From Actinomycetota bacterium (GTDB lineage: Bacteria > Actinomycetota > Actinomycetes > Streptosporangiales > Streptosporangiaceae), in the NCBI GenBank assembly GCA_003140115.1, contig PLIQ01000113.1, positions 10,476 to 24,843 on the forward strand: a DNA stretch of 14,368 bases, given 5' to 3'. Below, piece after piece: positions 1 to 8,199 of the stretch. Under the pieces are notes generated by a model that did no database searches, was not told where the DNA came from, and was given only the letters and a program-made list of their open reading frames with translations. The position numbers and the translations under genes were made by a program. The number at the start of each line of letters is the position of its first letter. Within the stretch, counting starts at the first letter, position 1.

Positions 1-584
1 CAGTTGGTGTCGAGGATGGCCACCACGGGGATGCCGAGCTTGCGCGCCTCGTTGACCGCGATGTGTTCCTTCTTGGTGTCGACCACCCAGATCGCGCTCG
101 GCACCCGGGCCATGTCCCTGATCCCGCCGAGGGTGCGGTCCAGCTTGTCGTGCTCGCGCCGCAGGTGCAGGAGCTCCTTCTTGGTCATGCCGGAGCCGGC
201 CACGTCGGCGAAGTCGATCTCCTCGAGCTCCTTGAGCCGCTGCAGCCGCTTGTAGACGGTGGAGAAGTTGGTCAACATCCCACCCAGCCAGCGCTGGTTC
301 ACGAACGGCATCCCGACCCGGCGCGCCTGCTCGGCGATCGCCTCCTGGGCCTGCTTCTTGGTGCCGACGTACAAGATGGTGCCGCCGTGAGCGACGGTCT
401 CCTTGATGAACTCATACGCGCGGTCGATGTAGTCCAGCGACTGCTGGAGATCGATGATGTAGATGCCGTTGCGCTCGGTAAAGATGTAGCGCTTCATCTT
501 CGGATTCCAGCGCCTGGTCTGGTGCCCGAAATGGACACCGCTCTCCAGGAGCTGCTTCATGCTGACGACCTGAGCCACTGGCAC
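1..584 (-). CDS. rpsB: 30S ribosomal protein S2 (3' part cut off by window edge)
   Basis: Small-subunit ribosomal protein S2, which binds the 30S head/body junction and is needed for initiation on leadered mRNAs. The minus-strand reading gives about 194 residues with the classic S2 N-terminus: [20 protein letters not shown], then [39 protein letters not shown], the basic segment and AILDTN at the window edge. The family is usually 250-300 residues, so the C-terminus (and normally tsf next to it) lies outside. I chose GTG at 584 because GAAGGA lies about 8 bases upstream of it. A second in-frame GTG at 578 and the ATG of SMKQLL are alternatives. No upstream gene is close, so it probably has its own promoter in the long gap to the right; a TATCCT box at 792-797 is a weak candidate. 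Confidence 0.97.
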   Translation of the reverse strand, partial: MPVAQVVSMKQLLESGVHFGHQTRRWNPKMKRYIFTERNGIYIIDLQQSLDYIDRAYEFIKETVAHGGTILYVGTKKQAQEAIAEQARRVGMPFVNQRWLGGMLTNFSTVYKRLQRLKELEEIDFADVAGSGMTKKELLHLRREHDKLDRTLGGIRDMARVPSAIWVVDTKKEHIAVNEARKLGIPVVAILDTN

Positions 585-1316
585 GGTCCTTTCCTTCGTG
601 CGCCGCGTTTTCAGGTGCGACGCTTCTCGGTTGGTTCCTGGTGCCCGTGGGTTGACGCGCCTGCGGTCGGCCTGGTGGCCGACGGACCGAGCGGCGCGTC
701 CCGCCGGGGGGCTAGCCCCGGACAGCAAGCGGGCACGCGATTTAGCCGCCGAGCACGCGCCTACGCGGCGCAGCTACGGCGACCTTCACTAAGGATACTT
801 GACGTTCCCGGTCGCCCGCGCACAGCCGGTCATCCGTGCTCTGCCCTAGGCGGAGGCCCTGGTGGGGGTGGACCTGGATGGGGCCCGGGAGGGGGCTCGG
901 GGACGCGATGAAACCTCAGTTTCACCAACTAGAACACACTGACGGCCCAGTTTCATCCCGTTTGTGGTGGCACCGGGGTCGGGTGTGTAGCGGGTTGGAG
1001 TTGTCGCTCGGCGGCGCGCCGGTACCGTGGTACGGGCGGGTGCTGTGGTGCGGGAGCGACCCGTGGTGCGTCTGGCCGCGGGCTGCGCGTCCCGGTTTCC
1101 GGGTCGATGTCACCGTCGTACTTGTTCTAGCTGGACCGATGTCACATCGACCTGCCTCCAACTGCGGGATCCTCGCGCAGATCCTGGCGATCGGGACATC
1201 GGAGTGGATGGTGGGACGGGTGAGCCACCGGCTGGGTGGCGGCCGACCGGCTGTCGCCCCCTCGACTCCGTGGCCCTCTGGGCGCGGACCGCTGCCGGGC
1301 GCCACCCGCAGGGCGG
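585..1316. other. Long intergenic region between xerC-like gene and rpsB
   Basis: These 732 bases hold no convincing gene; the overlapping open frames here have low-complexity Arg/Pro/Gly translations with no recognisable domain. The part nearest rpsB should be its leader and promoter: on the minus strand there is a TATCCT box (792-797) without a good -35, and a perfect GGGGCTAGCCCC palindrome at 708-719 that could fold in the leader. The part from about 905 to 1210 is rich in inverted repeats built on GTTTCA and CGATGTC motifs. About 77 bases past the recombinase stop is a small hairpin (GCCACC 1224-1229 with GGTGGC 1235-1240), a weak terminator candidate. In Streptomyces a peptidase gene and whiG lie near rpsB; neither is seen here. 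Confidence 0.6.
907..1202. mobile_element. Possible decayed insertion-sequence end (inverted-repeat cluster)
   Basis: GATGAAAC (907-914) is repeated inverted as GTTTCATC (950-957); extended to 11 bases the match is 10/11. Inside it, TGAAAC/GTTTCA (909-914, 919-924) forms a second perfect inverted repeat. Further right, CGATGT-c-ACATCG (1137-1149) is a palindrome, and CCGATGTC (1136-1143) pairs with GACATCGG (1195-1202). On the minus strand one frame reads NKYDGDIDPETGT near 1085-1123 and stops at the ATGAAACTGG motif. This weakly recalls the 3' end of IS481-like transposase genes in actinobacteria, but that comparison is from memory. No intact transposase or target-site duplication is visible. 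Confidence 0.25.
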
Positions 1317-2384
1317 CTAGGCGCGGGGATGAGCCTGGCGGTAGCTGGACTTGAGGCGCTCGATGGACACGTGGGTGTAGATCTGGGTGGTCGCGGGCGA
1401 GGAGTGGCCGAGGATCTCCTGGACGCTGCGCAGGTCGGCGCCGCCCTCGAGCAGGTGGGTGGCCGCGGTGTGGCGCAGGCCGTGCGGGCCCGTATCGCGG
1501 GTCGCGCCTCCTTCGCGCAGGAGCTGGTGGACGATCCGGCGGGCGGTACGCGGGTCCAGGCGGCCGCCGCGCACACCGAGGAACAGGGCCGGTCCACTGC
1601 TTGCGGCGGCCATGGCGGGCCGGCCTTGGCCGAGCCAGGCGGTGACCGCGCGGAGGGCGGGCACGCCGACCGGGACGGTACGTTCCTTGTCGCCCTTGCC
1701 CCGGACCCGGACGGTCCTTCTGGCGTGGTCGAAGCTGTCTGCGGTCAGCGCGCACAGTTCGCTGACCCGGATGCCGGTCGCGTAGAGCAGTTCCAGGACT
1801 GCGGCGTCGCGCAGGGCGACCGCGGCCTCGGCGGCCGTAGCGGCCGTCGGTGCGGGGGCTGCCGATCCGGAGCCTGCCGAATCGGGGGCTGCCGAGTCGC
1901 GAGCTTGCGCCGTGGCTGCCGGTGCGCCAGCCTGCGCGGCGCGGTTGGCCGTGTCCAGCACAGCCCGCATCTCGTCCTGGCGCAGCACGTGGGGCAGGGT
2001 GCGGCGGGTCTTCAGGGTGCCGAGCCGCGGGCCGGGATCCACGGCCAGCCAGCCGCAGCGGTGACCGAAGGCGGTGAACGTCCGCGCCGCAGAGCCGCGC
2101 CGGGCCAGGGTGGTGCGGGCCGCGCCGGAGGCATGCTGGCTGGCCAGCCAGCCGCGCAGGTGGGTGGCGGCCAGGTCAGCGGGCGCCTGGGCGCCGGCGC
2201 GGTGCGCGTACTCGAGCAGCGAGCCCACGTCGCCAAGGTAGGCCCGGACCGTGTGCGGAGACAGGGAGCGTTCGGCCCGCAGGTGCCGTTCGAAGGCGGC
2301 CAGGGCGGCGGTCATCTCGGGCGGCAGCATTTCCGGCGCGACTTTCTCCTCGGCCTTCACCTCGGCTTTCTCCTCGACGGCCAT
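1317..2384 (-). CDS. xerC: XerC/XerD-type tyrosine site-specific recombinase
   Basis: Tyrosine recombinase of 355 residues, probably the chromosome-dimer resolvase or a close relative acting on dif-like sites. An N-terminal SAM-like core-binding domain (about 22-120, FERHLRAERSLSPHTVRAYL) precedes the catalytic domain. All catalytic residues are present: R206 in ATGIRVSEL, K230 in RGKGDKER, H301 and R304 in HGLRHTAATHLL, H327 in LGHSS, and nucleophile Y336 in TQIYTHVS. The frame is open 67 codons further upstream, but that extension does not look like protein; ATG at 2384 begins a charged leader (MAVEEKAEVKAEEK) and is preferred, although no strong ribosome site precedes it. An Ala/Pro/Ser-rich insertion (about 149-188) separates the domains just before the Arg box; ordinary XerC is about 300 residues. 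It diverges from the plus-strand gene at 2584. XerC versus XerD cannot be settled by sequence alone; the position between dprA and rpsB favours the XerC-like gene usually found there. Confidence 0.88.
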   Translation of the reverse strand: MAVEEKAEVKAEEKVAPEMLPPEMTAALAAFERHLRAERSLSPHTVRAYLGDVGSLLEYAHRAGAQAPADLAATHLRGWLASQHASGAARTTLARRGSAARTFTAFGHRCGWLAVDPGPRLGTLKTRRTLPHVLRQDEMRAVLDTANRAAQAGAPAATAQARDSAAPDSAGSGSAAPAPTAATAAEAAVALRDAAVLELLYATGIRVSELCALTADSFDHARRTVRVRGKGDKERTVPVGVPALRAVTAWLGQGRPAMAAASSGPALFLGVRGGRLDPRTARRIVHQLLREGGATRDTGPHGLRHTAATHLLEGGADLRSVQEILGHSSPATTQIYTHVSIERLKSSYRQAHPRA

Positions 2385-2486
2385 GGAGCCAGTTTGCACC
2401 CTTAACCGGCGTCCGAGCCGCAACGGGCCAGGTGACACGGCAGTCGCGACTAATTTCGTATGCCGACACGCCGGTCGAACTGAAGT

Positions 2487-2515
2487 TTGACAAGCGCTAG
2501 ACCGTGCGGCAGGGT
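2487..2515 (+). promoter_or_regulatory. Candidate sigma-70-type promoter for the gene at 2584
   Basis: A perfect TTGACA (2487-2492) is followed after 17 bases by CAGGGT (2510-2515), which fits the loose actinobacterial TANNNT box at most positions. Transcription would start near 2522, giving a leader of about 60 bases that ends in the ribosome site AGAGAGGG before ATG 2584. Confidence 0.4.
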
Positions 2516-2583
2516 GATCCATGCGTTCACTCGGACGAGACCGCGGAACGCGCTCGAAAGTAGCGCCTAGAGAGGGATCGAGC

Positions 2584-3189
2584 ATGGGTCAGAAGACTGT
2601 CCGGTTCAGCGACTTGAGCGGCCAGCTCATCACGCACGACGACGCACTGGCACGCATCGTGGTCCACGAACACCCCGAGCTGGTCGACGGCCCGGTCGAG
2701 ATCGAGGCACTGACCGACGAGGCCGAGGCCATCGAGCAGGCCGCCCTGCGGGTCGCGGTCATCGACCTGTACCTGCCTGACGACCTGGAGCCGCGCCGCA
2801 TCGTCATGGAGGCCGACGCCTTCGACAAGCTGGCCACGGAGAACCCGATGGACCAGCTCCTGGTCGCGGCACGGCCGATCCGGCGTGGCCCGCGGACCTC
2901 GGTGAGCGCCGGCTCACGCGGGGATCGCCTCGATTACGCGACCCTGGAGCACGCCGGCAAGCCACACAAGGGCAAGGTCACCGACACCGAGAAGCAACTG
3001 GTCCGCGACCATCTCGACGAGATCAACCTGCGGCTCGCCGACCAGGGCCTGCGGACGATCAGCGTGGCCGATCCGGACCATGTCGAGCGGTACGGGCTGC
3101 GGCAGTCCGCCCGGGACCGTACCGCAGAGCTCGAGTTCGACCTCGAGGACGAGCAGGAGCAGGAGCAGGACGCGGTCATGGCCGGGTAG
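2584..3189 (+). CDS. Conserved-looking hypothetical protein, function unknown
   Basis: A 201-residue acidic protein and the only plus-strand gene here. ATG 2584 is chosen because AGAGAGGG sits upstream and the protein-like sequence starts there (MGQKTVRFSDLSGQLI). Visible layout: an N-terminal beta-rich part (about 1-100) with HPELVDGPVEIEAL and VIDLYLPDD; a basic turn ARPIRRGPR (about 99-107); a middle segment DYATLEHAGKPHKGKVTDTE; a predicted helix VRDHLDEINLRLADQGLR; then ERYGL and an E/Q/D-rich tail (DLEDEQEQEQD). No signal peptide or membrane segment, so it is cytoplasmic. I recall similar 'DYATPEHAGKPHRG...ERYGL' proteins in other actinobacteria but no assigned function. The order beta-strand, helix and AAR(R)-type basic end loosely recalls the Lsr2 dimerisation domain; the Lsr2 DNA-binding C-terminus is absent. 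It converges on dprA with 8 bases between the stops. Confidence 0.85.
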   Translation: MGQKTVRFSDLSGQLITHDDALARIVVHEHPELVDGPVEIEALTDEAEAIEQAALRVAVIDLYLPDDLEPRRIVMEADAFDKLATENPMDQLLVAARPIRRGPRTSVSAGSRGDRLDYATLEHAGKPHKGKVTDTEKQLVRDHLDEINLRLADQGLRTISVADPDHVERYGLRQSARDRTAELEFDLEDEQEQEQDAVMAG

Positions 3190-3197
3190 GGCCGGGT

Positions 3198-4378
3198 TTA
3201 CCGCCTGCGCAGGCGCCAGCCGCGCTCGCAGCGCTCGATGAACCCCGAGCCGGCCAGCAGTCCGAGGCAGCGCAGCACCGTGTCCAGGTCCACGCCTGCC
3301 TCGACGGCGATCGTCGAGGTGCCGACGGCGCCGCGGGCGGGCAGGGCGTCCAGGACCCGGGCGCTGTCGGTGTCGAGCTCGTCGCGCGAGGGCACCGCAC
3401 CGGCGGCGGCCGACTTGGGGGCCGACGGCGCGGCACCGGGCGGAAGCGTCTGGGATGCCCCCAGCGGGGAGAGCATCTCGATGACGTCGTCGGCGCAGGT
3501 GACGCAGGTGGCGGCCCACTCCCGGATGATCCGATGGCAGCCGGCGGACTGGGCCGAGGTCACCGGGCCGGGGACGGCCATCAGCGGCCGGCCGAGCTGG
3601 GCGGCGTGCCGTGCGGTGTTCAGCGCGCCGCTGCGCTCGCCCGCCTCGACGATCACGGTGCCGCTGGTCACCGCCGCGATGGTGCGGTTGCGGACCAGGA
3701 ACCGCAGCCGGGCGGGCTGGCGGCCCGGCGGCCATTCGCTGATCACCAGGCCGTGCGTGGCGATGTCCGCGAACAGGTCCGCGTGGCCCGCCGGGTAGGG
3801 ATAATCGACGCCGCAGGCCAGGACCGCGACGGTGAGCGCCCCGGTGGCCAGCGCGCCGCGGTGGGCGGCGGCGTCGATGCCGTACGCGCCGCCCGAGACG
3901 ATCGTCCAGCCTCGCTCGCCGAGGTCGGCGGCGATCTCGCCGGCCACGTGCGCGCCGTACCCGGTGGCGGCCCGTGACCCCACCATCGAGACCGAGCGCA
4001 GGCAGGCCTGACGCAGGTCGGCCTGGCCTCGCAACCACAGCGCGTACGGGCGGGCCGGGCCGAGCTCGTCCAGGCTGGCGGGCCATTCCGGATCGCCGGG
4101 GCAGACCAGCCGGATGCCGTCACGGCGGGCATCCGCGAGGCCCGCGTCGTCGGGGAGCCAGGACAGGCGGATCCGCCAGCGGCCGAGCGCGGCCTCCAGC
4201 GCGCGCCGGCGGGCCGGGCTCTTGCCGCATGCGGGCCCGGTCCCGGGCAGCGTGCCCGCCGTGATCGCGGCCACTACCTCGGTGGGCTCGCATGCCTCCA
4301 GCAGGGCACCGAGCGCGGGATCACCGGGCTCGGCCAGATAGGTGAGCGAGGCCCGGGCCAGGGCCTGCCGGTCCGGGC

Positions 4379-4382
<4 letters not shown>
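3198..4382 (-). CDS. dprA: DNA-processing protein DprA (Smf)
   Basis: DprA of 394 residues. The family binds incoming single-stranded DNA and loads RecA on it during natural transformation; it is kept in many bacteria not known to be competent. The Rossmann-like core is clear: SMVGSRAATGYG (about 132-143), SGGAYGIDAAAHRGAL (163-178), LACGVDYPYPAGH (188-200), FLVRNRTIAAVTSGTVIVEAGERSGAL (about 228-253) and PGPVTSAQSAGCHRII (271-286). After a Pro/Ala/Ser linker (about 310-335) a winged-helix C-terminal domain follows (SARVLDALPARGAVGTSTIA...), ending in RGWRLRRR. The N-terminal helical part is also present. The frame is open further upstream, but ATG 4382 overlaps the yifB stop by 4 bases (ATGA), typical of translational coupling, so it is the likely start. 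It is the last gene of the yraN-yifB-dprA set. Confidence 0.95.
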
Positions 4383-5962
<1,580 letters not shown>

Positions 5963-5964
5963 GG

Positions 5965-6321
5965 CTAGCCCACTCCCTTGATGTGCTCGATGGTGAATCC
6001 GCCGGTGCCCTCGTAGATCAGGCCGATGACGTCGATCCGGACCTGATCGAAGCGGATGCCATGGGCATTCAGCCACTGCACCGCTAGCCGACGCAGGCGG
6101 GCGCGCTTGGCCCGGCTGACGGCCTCGAGCGGGCTGCCGTAGCGCACCGATGTCCGGGACTTCACCTCGCACACGACTAGCACCTGACGCTCGACCGCCA
6201 CGATGTCGATCTCGCCGTCGGCGCTGCGCCAATTCCGGTCCAGGATCCGCAGTCCGTGCGACTCCAGGTACTTAGCCGCTTCCTGCTCGCCGGATTTGCC
6301 CAGTGCGTCCTTGGCCCGCAT
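5965..6321 (-). CDS. yraN: UPF0102 family protein YraN (endonuclease-like fold)
   Basis: YraN/UPF0102 protein of 118 residues. The family has a PD-(D/E)XK nuclease-like fold and is almost always found next to yifB and dprA or near rnhB; its role is not firmly known, but DNA processing is likely. The family core is visible: GEQEAAKYLESHGLRILDRNWR, GEIDIVA (acidic pair) and VVCEVKSR (the ExK element), then RLRRLAVQWL and RIDVIGLIY. An upstream GTG at 6330 is also in frame, but it lies inside the ribosome site GGAGGTGG, so ATG 6321 (8 bases downstream of GGAGG) is the real start. It ends 2 bases before yifB. The upstream gap carries two DnaA-box-like sequences. Confidence 0.93.
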   Translation of the reverse strand: MRAKDALGKSGEQEAAKYLESHGLRILDRNWRSADGEIDIVAVERQVLVVCEVKSRTSVRYGSPLEAVSRAKRARLRRLAVQWLNAHGIRFDQVRIDVIGLIYEGTGGFTIEHIKGVG

Positions 6322-6385
6322 AGCGACCACCTCCGGCTTCGACGATCGCTGCCAGCGGGTTTACCGGCAGGACGGTCTTGCCAGG

Positions 6386-6424
6386 TGTGGATAACTCAAA
6401 GGACGGCAACGTCGATGTGGATAC
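6386..6424 (-). promoter_or_regulatory. Two DnaA-box-like 9-mers upstream of yraN
   Basis: Read on the minus strand, TTATCCACA (6386-6394) is a perfect match to the general DnaA box TTWTNCACA, and GTATCCACA (6416-6424) differs from it only at the first base. They are in the same orientation and 30 bp (about three helical turns) apart, in the non-coding gap 60-105 bases upstream of the yraN start. I saw no other strong matches in the window. They could make the yraN-yifB-dprA set DnaA-responsive or act as a DnaA-titrating site; chance is also possible. Confidence 0.45.
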
Positions 6425-6541
6425 CGAACCGTAAATGTCGGTACCGGATGGTTAAATCCGCGAGGGCACGCTCTACGTTCTGGTTCAGCGCCTGGGTCCC
6501 GGCTTAGAGGCGGAAATGTGGCGGCTGGCGACCATGGCCCC

Positions 6542-8056
6542 TCAGGACACTGACTGGGTGATGGTCGCCGTGTAGTCACCGTCAATCGCCCCGTCGGGCA
6601 CAGAGATCTCAATTTGCGGGTTCCAGCTGGCCGAGTTGTCCTCCACGACGTTCGTGGCGGCGACAACGTCCTGGGACGAGCCGGACATCACGGTCACCGA
6701 GGCTGGCGTCAATGTGGCCGAGCCTGTGGTATCGGTGAAACCGCTGATCAAGTACTCGACGTCAGCAACGGGTATGGTCTCCGCCGCGGTGGCGTCACCG
6801 GTGGTGAAATCGGTCGAGGAAACAGTGGCGGTCCAGTCGACCGGGCTCGCGCGGTTGTCGGTCACCTCGACAATGCCGAGCGCGGCTCTGTCGGTCCCGC
6901 CAGGCTCCGTCGCGCCAAGGTCGGCGCTGGCCGGCACGGTGATCGAGAGCACCCCGGCGGCACCGTCCGGGGGATCCGCGGTGGCCTTTGACCCGGCGGG
7001 AACATTTGACCCGCCGGGGCCCTTTGACCCGGCCGGGGCGTTTGACCCAGCGGGGGCGTTTGACCTGGTGGGGGCGTTTGGCCCGCCGGGGCCCTTTGGC
7101 CCGGTGGGGCCCTTTGACCCAGCGGCGACGGCCACACTGATGCTGCAGTGTGGATCGGTGCTTCCGGATGGGCAATTGTTCCCGGGCGTGGGAGATGTGA
7201 CTGTGTCAGTGAGCGTCGCATCGCCGGTGTCGGTGGAGCTATGGGCGGTGACCGAATAGGTGATCGTCGCGGTCTGGCCACTGCTGAGAGCACCGGTCCA
7301 GGTCAGGTTCGGCGTAGTAAACGAGACGGTACCGGCACTGGCCCTGGCGTCGTAGTTGTAGGTGGCGTCATCGAGGACGCTGGTCAGGGGGTCCGCCAGG
7401 GTCGCGCCGGGGTACGAGGTCTGACCGGTGTCCGCCACCGTGATGGTGTAGTGAACGGTGCCGCCCGGCCTTACGGATGCGGCGTCCGCGCTCTTGGTAA
7501 TGGTCAGCGCCGGGACACCTGCACCGGATTGGGTCGCGACGGGCGCAGGCGCGGCGACGGTCACGGTGATGCTGCAGTGTGGATCGGTGCTTCCGGATGG
7601 GCAATTGTTCCCAGGCGTGGGAGATGTGACGGTGTCAGTCAGCGTCGCATTGTGGGCGTCCGCCGAGCTATTGACGGTGACCGAATAGGTGATCGTCGCG
7701 GTCTGGCCACTGCTGAGAGCACCGGTCCAGGTCAGGTCCGGCGTAGTGAACGAGACGGTACCGGCGGTGGCGTGAGCGTCATTGTTGTAGGTGGCGTCAT
7801 CGAGGACGCCGGTCAGGGGGTCCGTCAGGGTCGCGCCGGGGTACGAGGTCTGACCGGTATCCGTCACCGTGATGGTGTAGTGAACGGTGCCGCCTGGCAC
7901 TACGGATGTGACATCCGCGCTCTTGGCGATGGTCAGCGCCGGGGCACTGGATTGGGTAGCGCCGGGCGTAGGCACGGCGAAGATAGCGACGATGCCGAGG
8001 GCCAGCGAGGAGAATCCACGCGTCTTACCTGAGGCGCGACTAAAGGTAGCTCTCAT
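6542..8056 (-). CDS. Secreted DUF11-repeat protein with collagen-like tract and WxL-like C-terminal domain
   Basis: A 504-residue exported, probably cell-surface or extracellular protein. ATG 8056 begins a standard signal peptide: MRATFSRASGKTRG, hydrophobic FSSLALGIVAIFAV, then a likely cut after PTPGA (about residue 33). Two DUF11-type beta-sandwich repeats follow (about 39-181 and 182-322), each starting ALTI(A/T)KSAD and ending with a Cys pair (NNCPSGSTDPHCSI) that could form a disulfide. Next is a 48-residue tract of Gly/Ala-x-y triplets (about 321-368), collagen-like, then a C-terminal domain (about 375-504; LSITVPASADLGATEPGGTD, VDWTATVSSTDFTTG, SASWNPQIEISVPDGAIDGDYTATIT) resembling the WxL-like domain of many actinobacterial surface proteins. 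No LPXTG motif or C-terminal membrane anchor. A GTG at 8155 would add 33 residues before the signal peptide but lies right at the predicted transcript start, so it is unlikely. The role is probably adhesion or wall association, inferred from domains only. Confidence 0.85.
   Translation of the reverse strand: MRATFSRASGKTRGFSSLALGIVAIFAVPTPGATQSSAPALTIAKSADVTSVVPGGTVHYTITVTDTGQTSYPGATLTDPLTGVLDDATYNNDAHATAGTVSFTTPDLTWTGALSSGQTATITYSVTVNSSADAHNATLTDTVTSPTPGNNCPSGSTDPHCSITVTVAAPAPVATQSGAGVPALTITKSADAASVRPGGTVHYTITVADTGQTSYPGATLADPLTSVLDDATYNYDARASAGTVSFTTPNLTWTGALSSGQTATITYSVTAHSSTDTGDATLTDTVTSPTPGNNCPSGSTDPHCSISVAVAAGSKGPTGPKGPGGPNAPTRSNAPAGSNAPAGSKGPGGSNVPAGSKATADPPDGAAGVLSITVPASADLGATEPGGTDRAALGIVEVTDNRASPVDWTATVSSTDFTTGDATAAETIPVADVEYLISGFTDTTGSATLTPASVTVMSGSSQDVVAATNVVEDNSASWNPQIEISVPDGAIDGDYTATITQSVS
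6987..7130. repeat. 18-bp x 8 minisatellite encoding a collagen-like tract
   Basis: Eight head-to-tail 18-bp units, each starting TTTGRCC on the plus strand, encode on the minus strand the six-residue pattern (G/A)S/P(K/N)(G/A)P-x. The tract reads GSKGPT GPKGPG GPNAPT and so on. Units differ mainly at GC-rich positions. The 18-bp period keeps the frame, so the tract can lengthen or shorten by slippage. Confidence 0.9.
7138..7949. repeat. In-frame tandem duplication of about 429 bp (two DUF11 units)
   Basis: The sequence at 7138-7520 recurs at 7567-7949 with a constant offset of 429 bases (143 codons). Long stretches are identical, for example the 40 or so bases around the GTGGATCGGTGCTTCCGGAT motif. 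The two DUF11 domains therefore arose by a fairly recent internal duplication, or are kept alike by recombination. Confidence 0.9.
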
Positions 8057-8083
8057 CGAGCGGATATTCTCCGTAAAAGAGGA

Positions 8084-8099
8084 CGATCGCAAGCGATCG
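8084..8099 (-). promoter_or_regulatory. CUUG-loop hairpin in the 5' leader of the DUF11 gene
   Basis: CGATCGC-TT-GCGATCG is a perfect palindrome-like inverted repeat; as RNA it folds to CGAUCG with a CUUG tetraloop. On the minus strand it is followed by TCCTCTTTTA and then GGAGA, the probable ribosome site of the gene starting at 8056. It lies about 28 bases upstream of that start, inside the predicted 108-base leader. It could be an attenuator, an RNA-stability element or, as DNA, an operator. Confidence 0.45.
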
Positions 8100-8170
8100 A
8101 ACAATTCAGAGCCAGTGGCATCTCGGTTTCGTAGGGCATTTAGCCTCGCGTACACTCCGCTTTTTCGGGG

Positions 8171-8199
8171 ACCATAACACGGAGCCGGTCATTAAGCAA
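8171..8199 (-). promoter_or_regulatory. Candidate promoter of the DUF11 gene
   Basis: On the minus strand TTGCTT (8194-8199) and TATGGT (8171-8176) are separated by exactly 17 bases, and the area is clearly AT-richer than its surroundings. Transcription would begin near 8164, giving a leader of about 108 bases to ATG 8056. Confidence 0.5.

Noticed and set aside
1085..1123. Functional transposase gene
   Set aside because: Only a short stretch faintly recalls a transposase end; no catalytic DDE region is present, so at most a scar is reported.
1236..2405. Plus-strand open frame opposite the tyrosine recombinase
   Set aside because: Antisense shadow; the minus strand has all six catalytic recombinase residues in frame.
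2385..2585. 67-codon N-terminal extension of the recombinase
   Set aside because: The extension lacks homology-like sequence, overlaps the divergent promoter and leader of the plus-strand gene, and ATG 2384 starts a plausible N-terminus.
6322..6541. Replication origin
   Set aside because: Only two DnaA-like boxes, no AT-rich unwinding region, and no dnaA/dnaN neighbours; a regulatory or titration site is the most that can be said.
6987..7949. CRISPR-like repeat array
   Set aside because: The repeats are coding, in frame (18 bp and 429 bp periods) and have no unique spacers of constant length.
8057..8155. Longer version of the DUF11 protein starting at GTG 8155
   Set aside because: It would put 33 extra residues before a normal signal peptide and start only about 9 bases from the predicted transcript start; ATG 8056 is a better fit.
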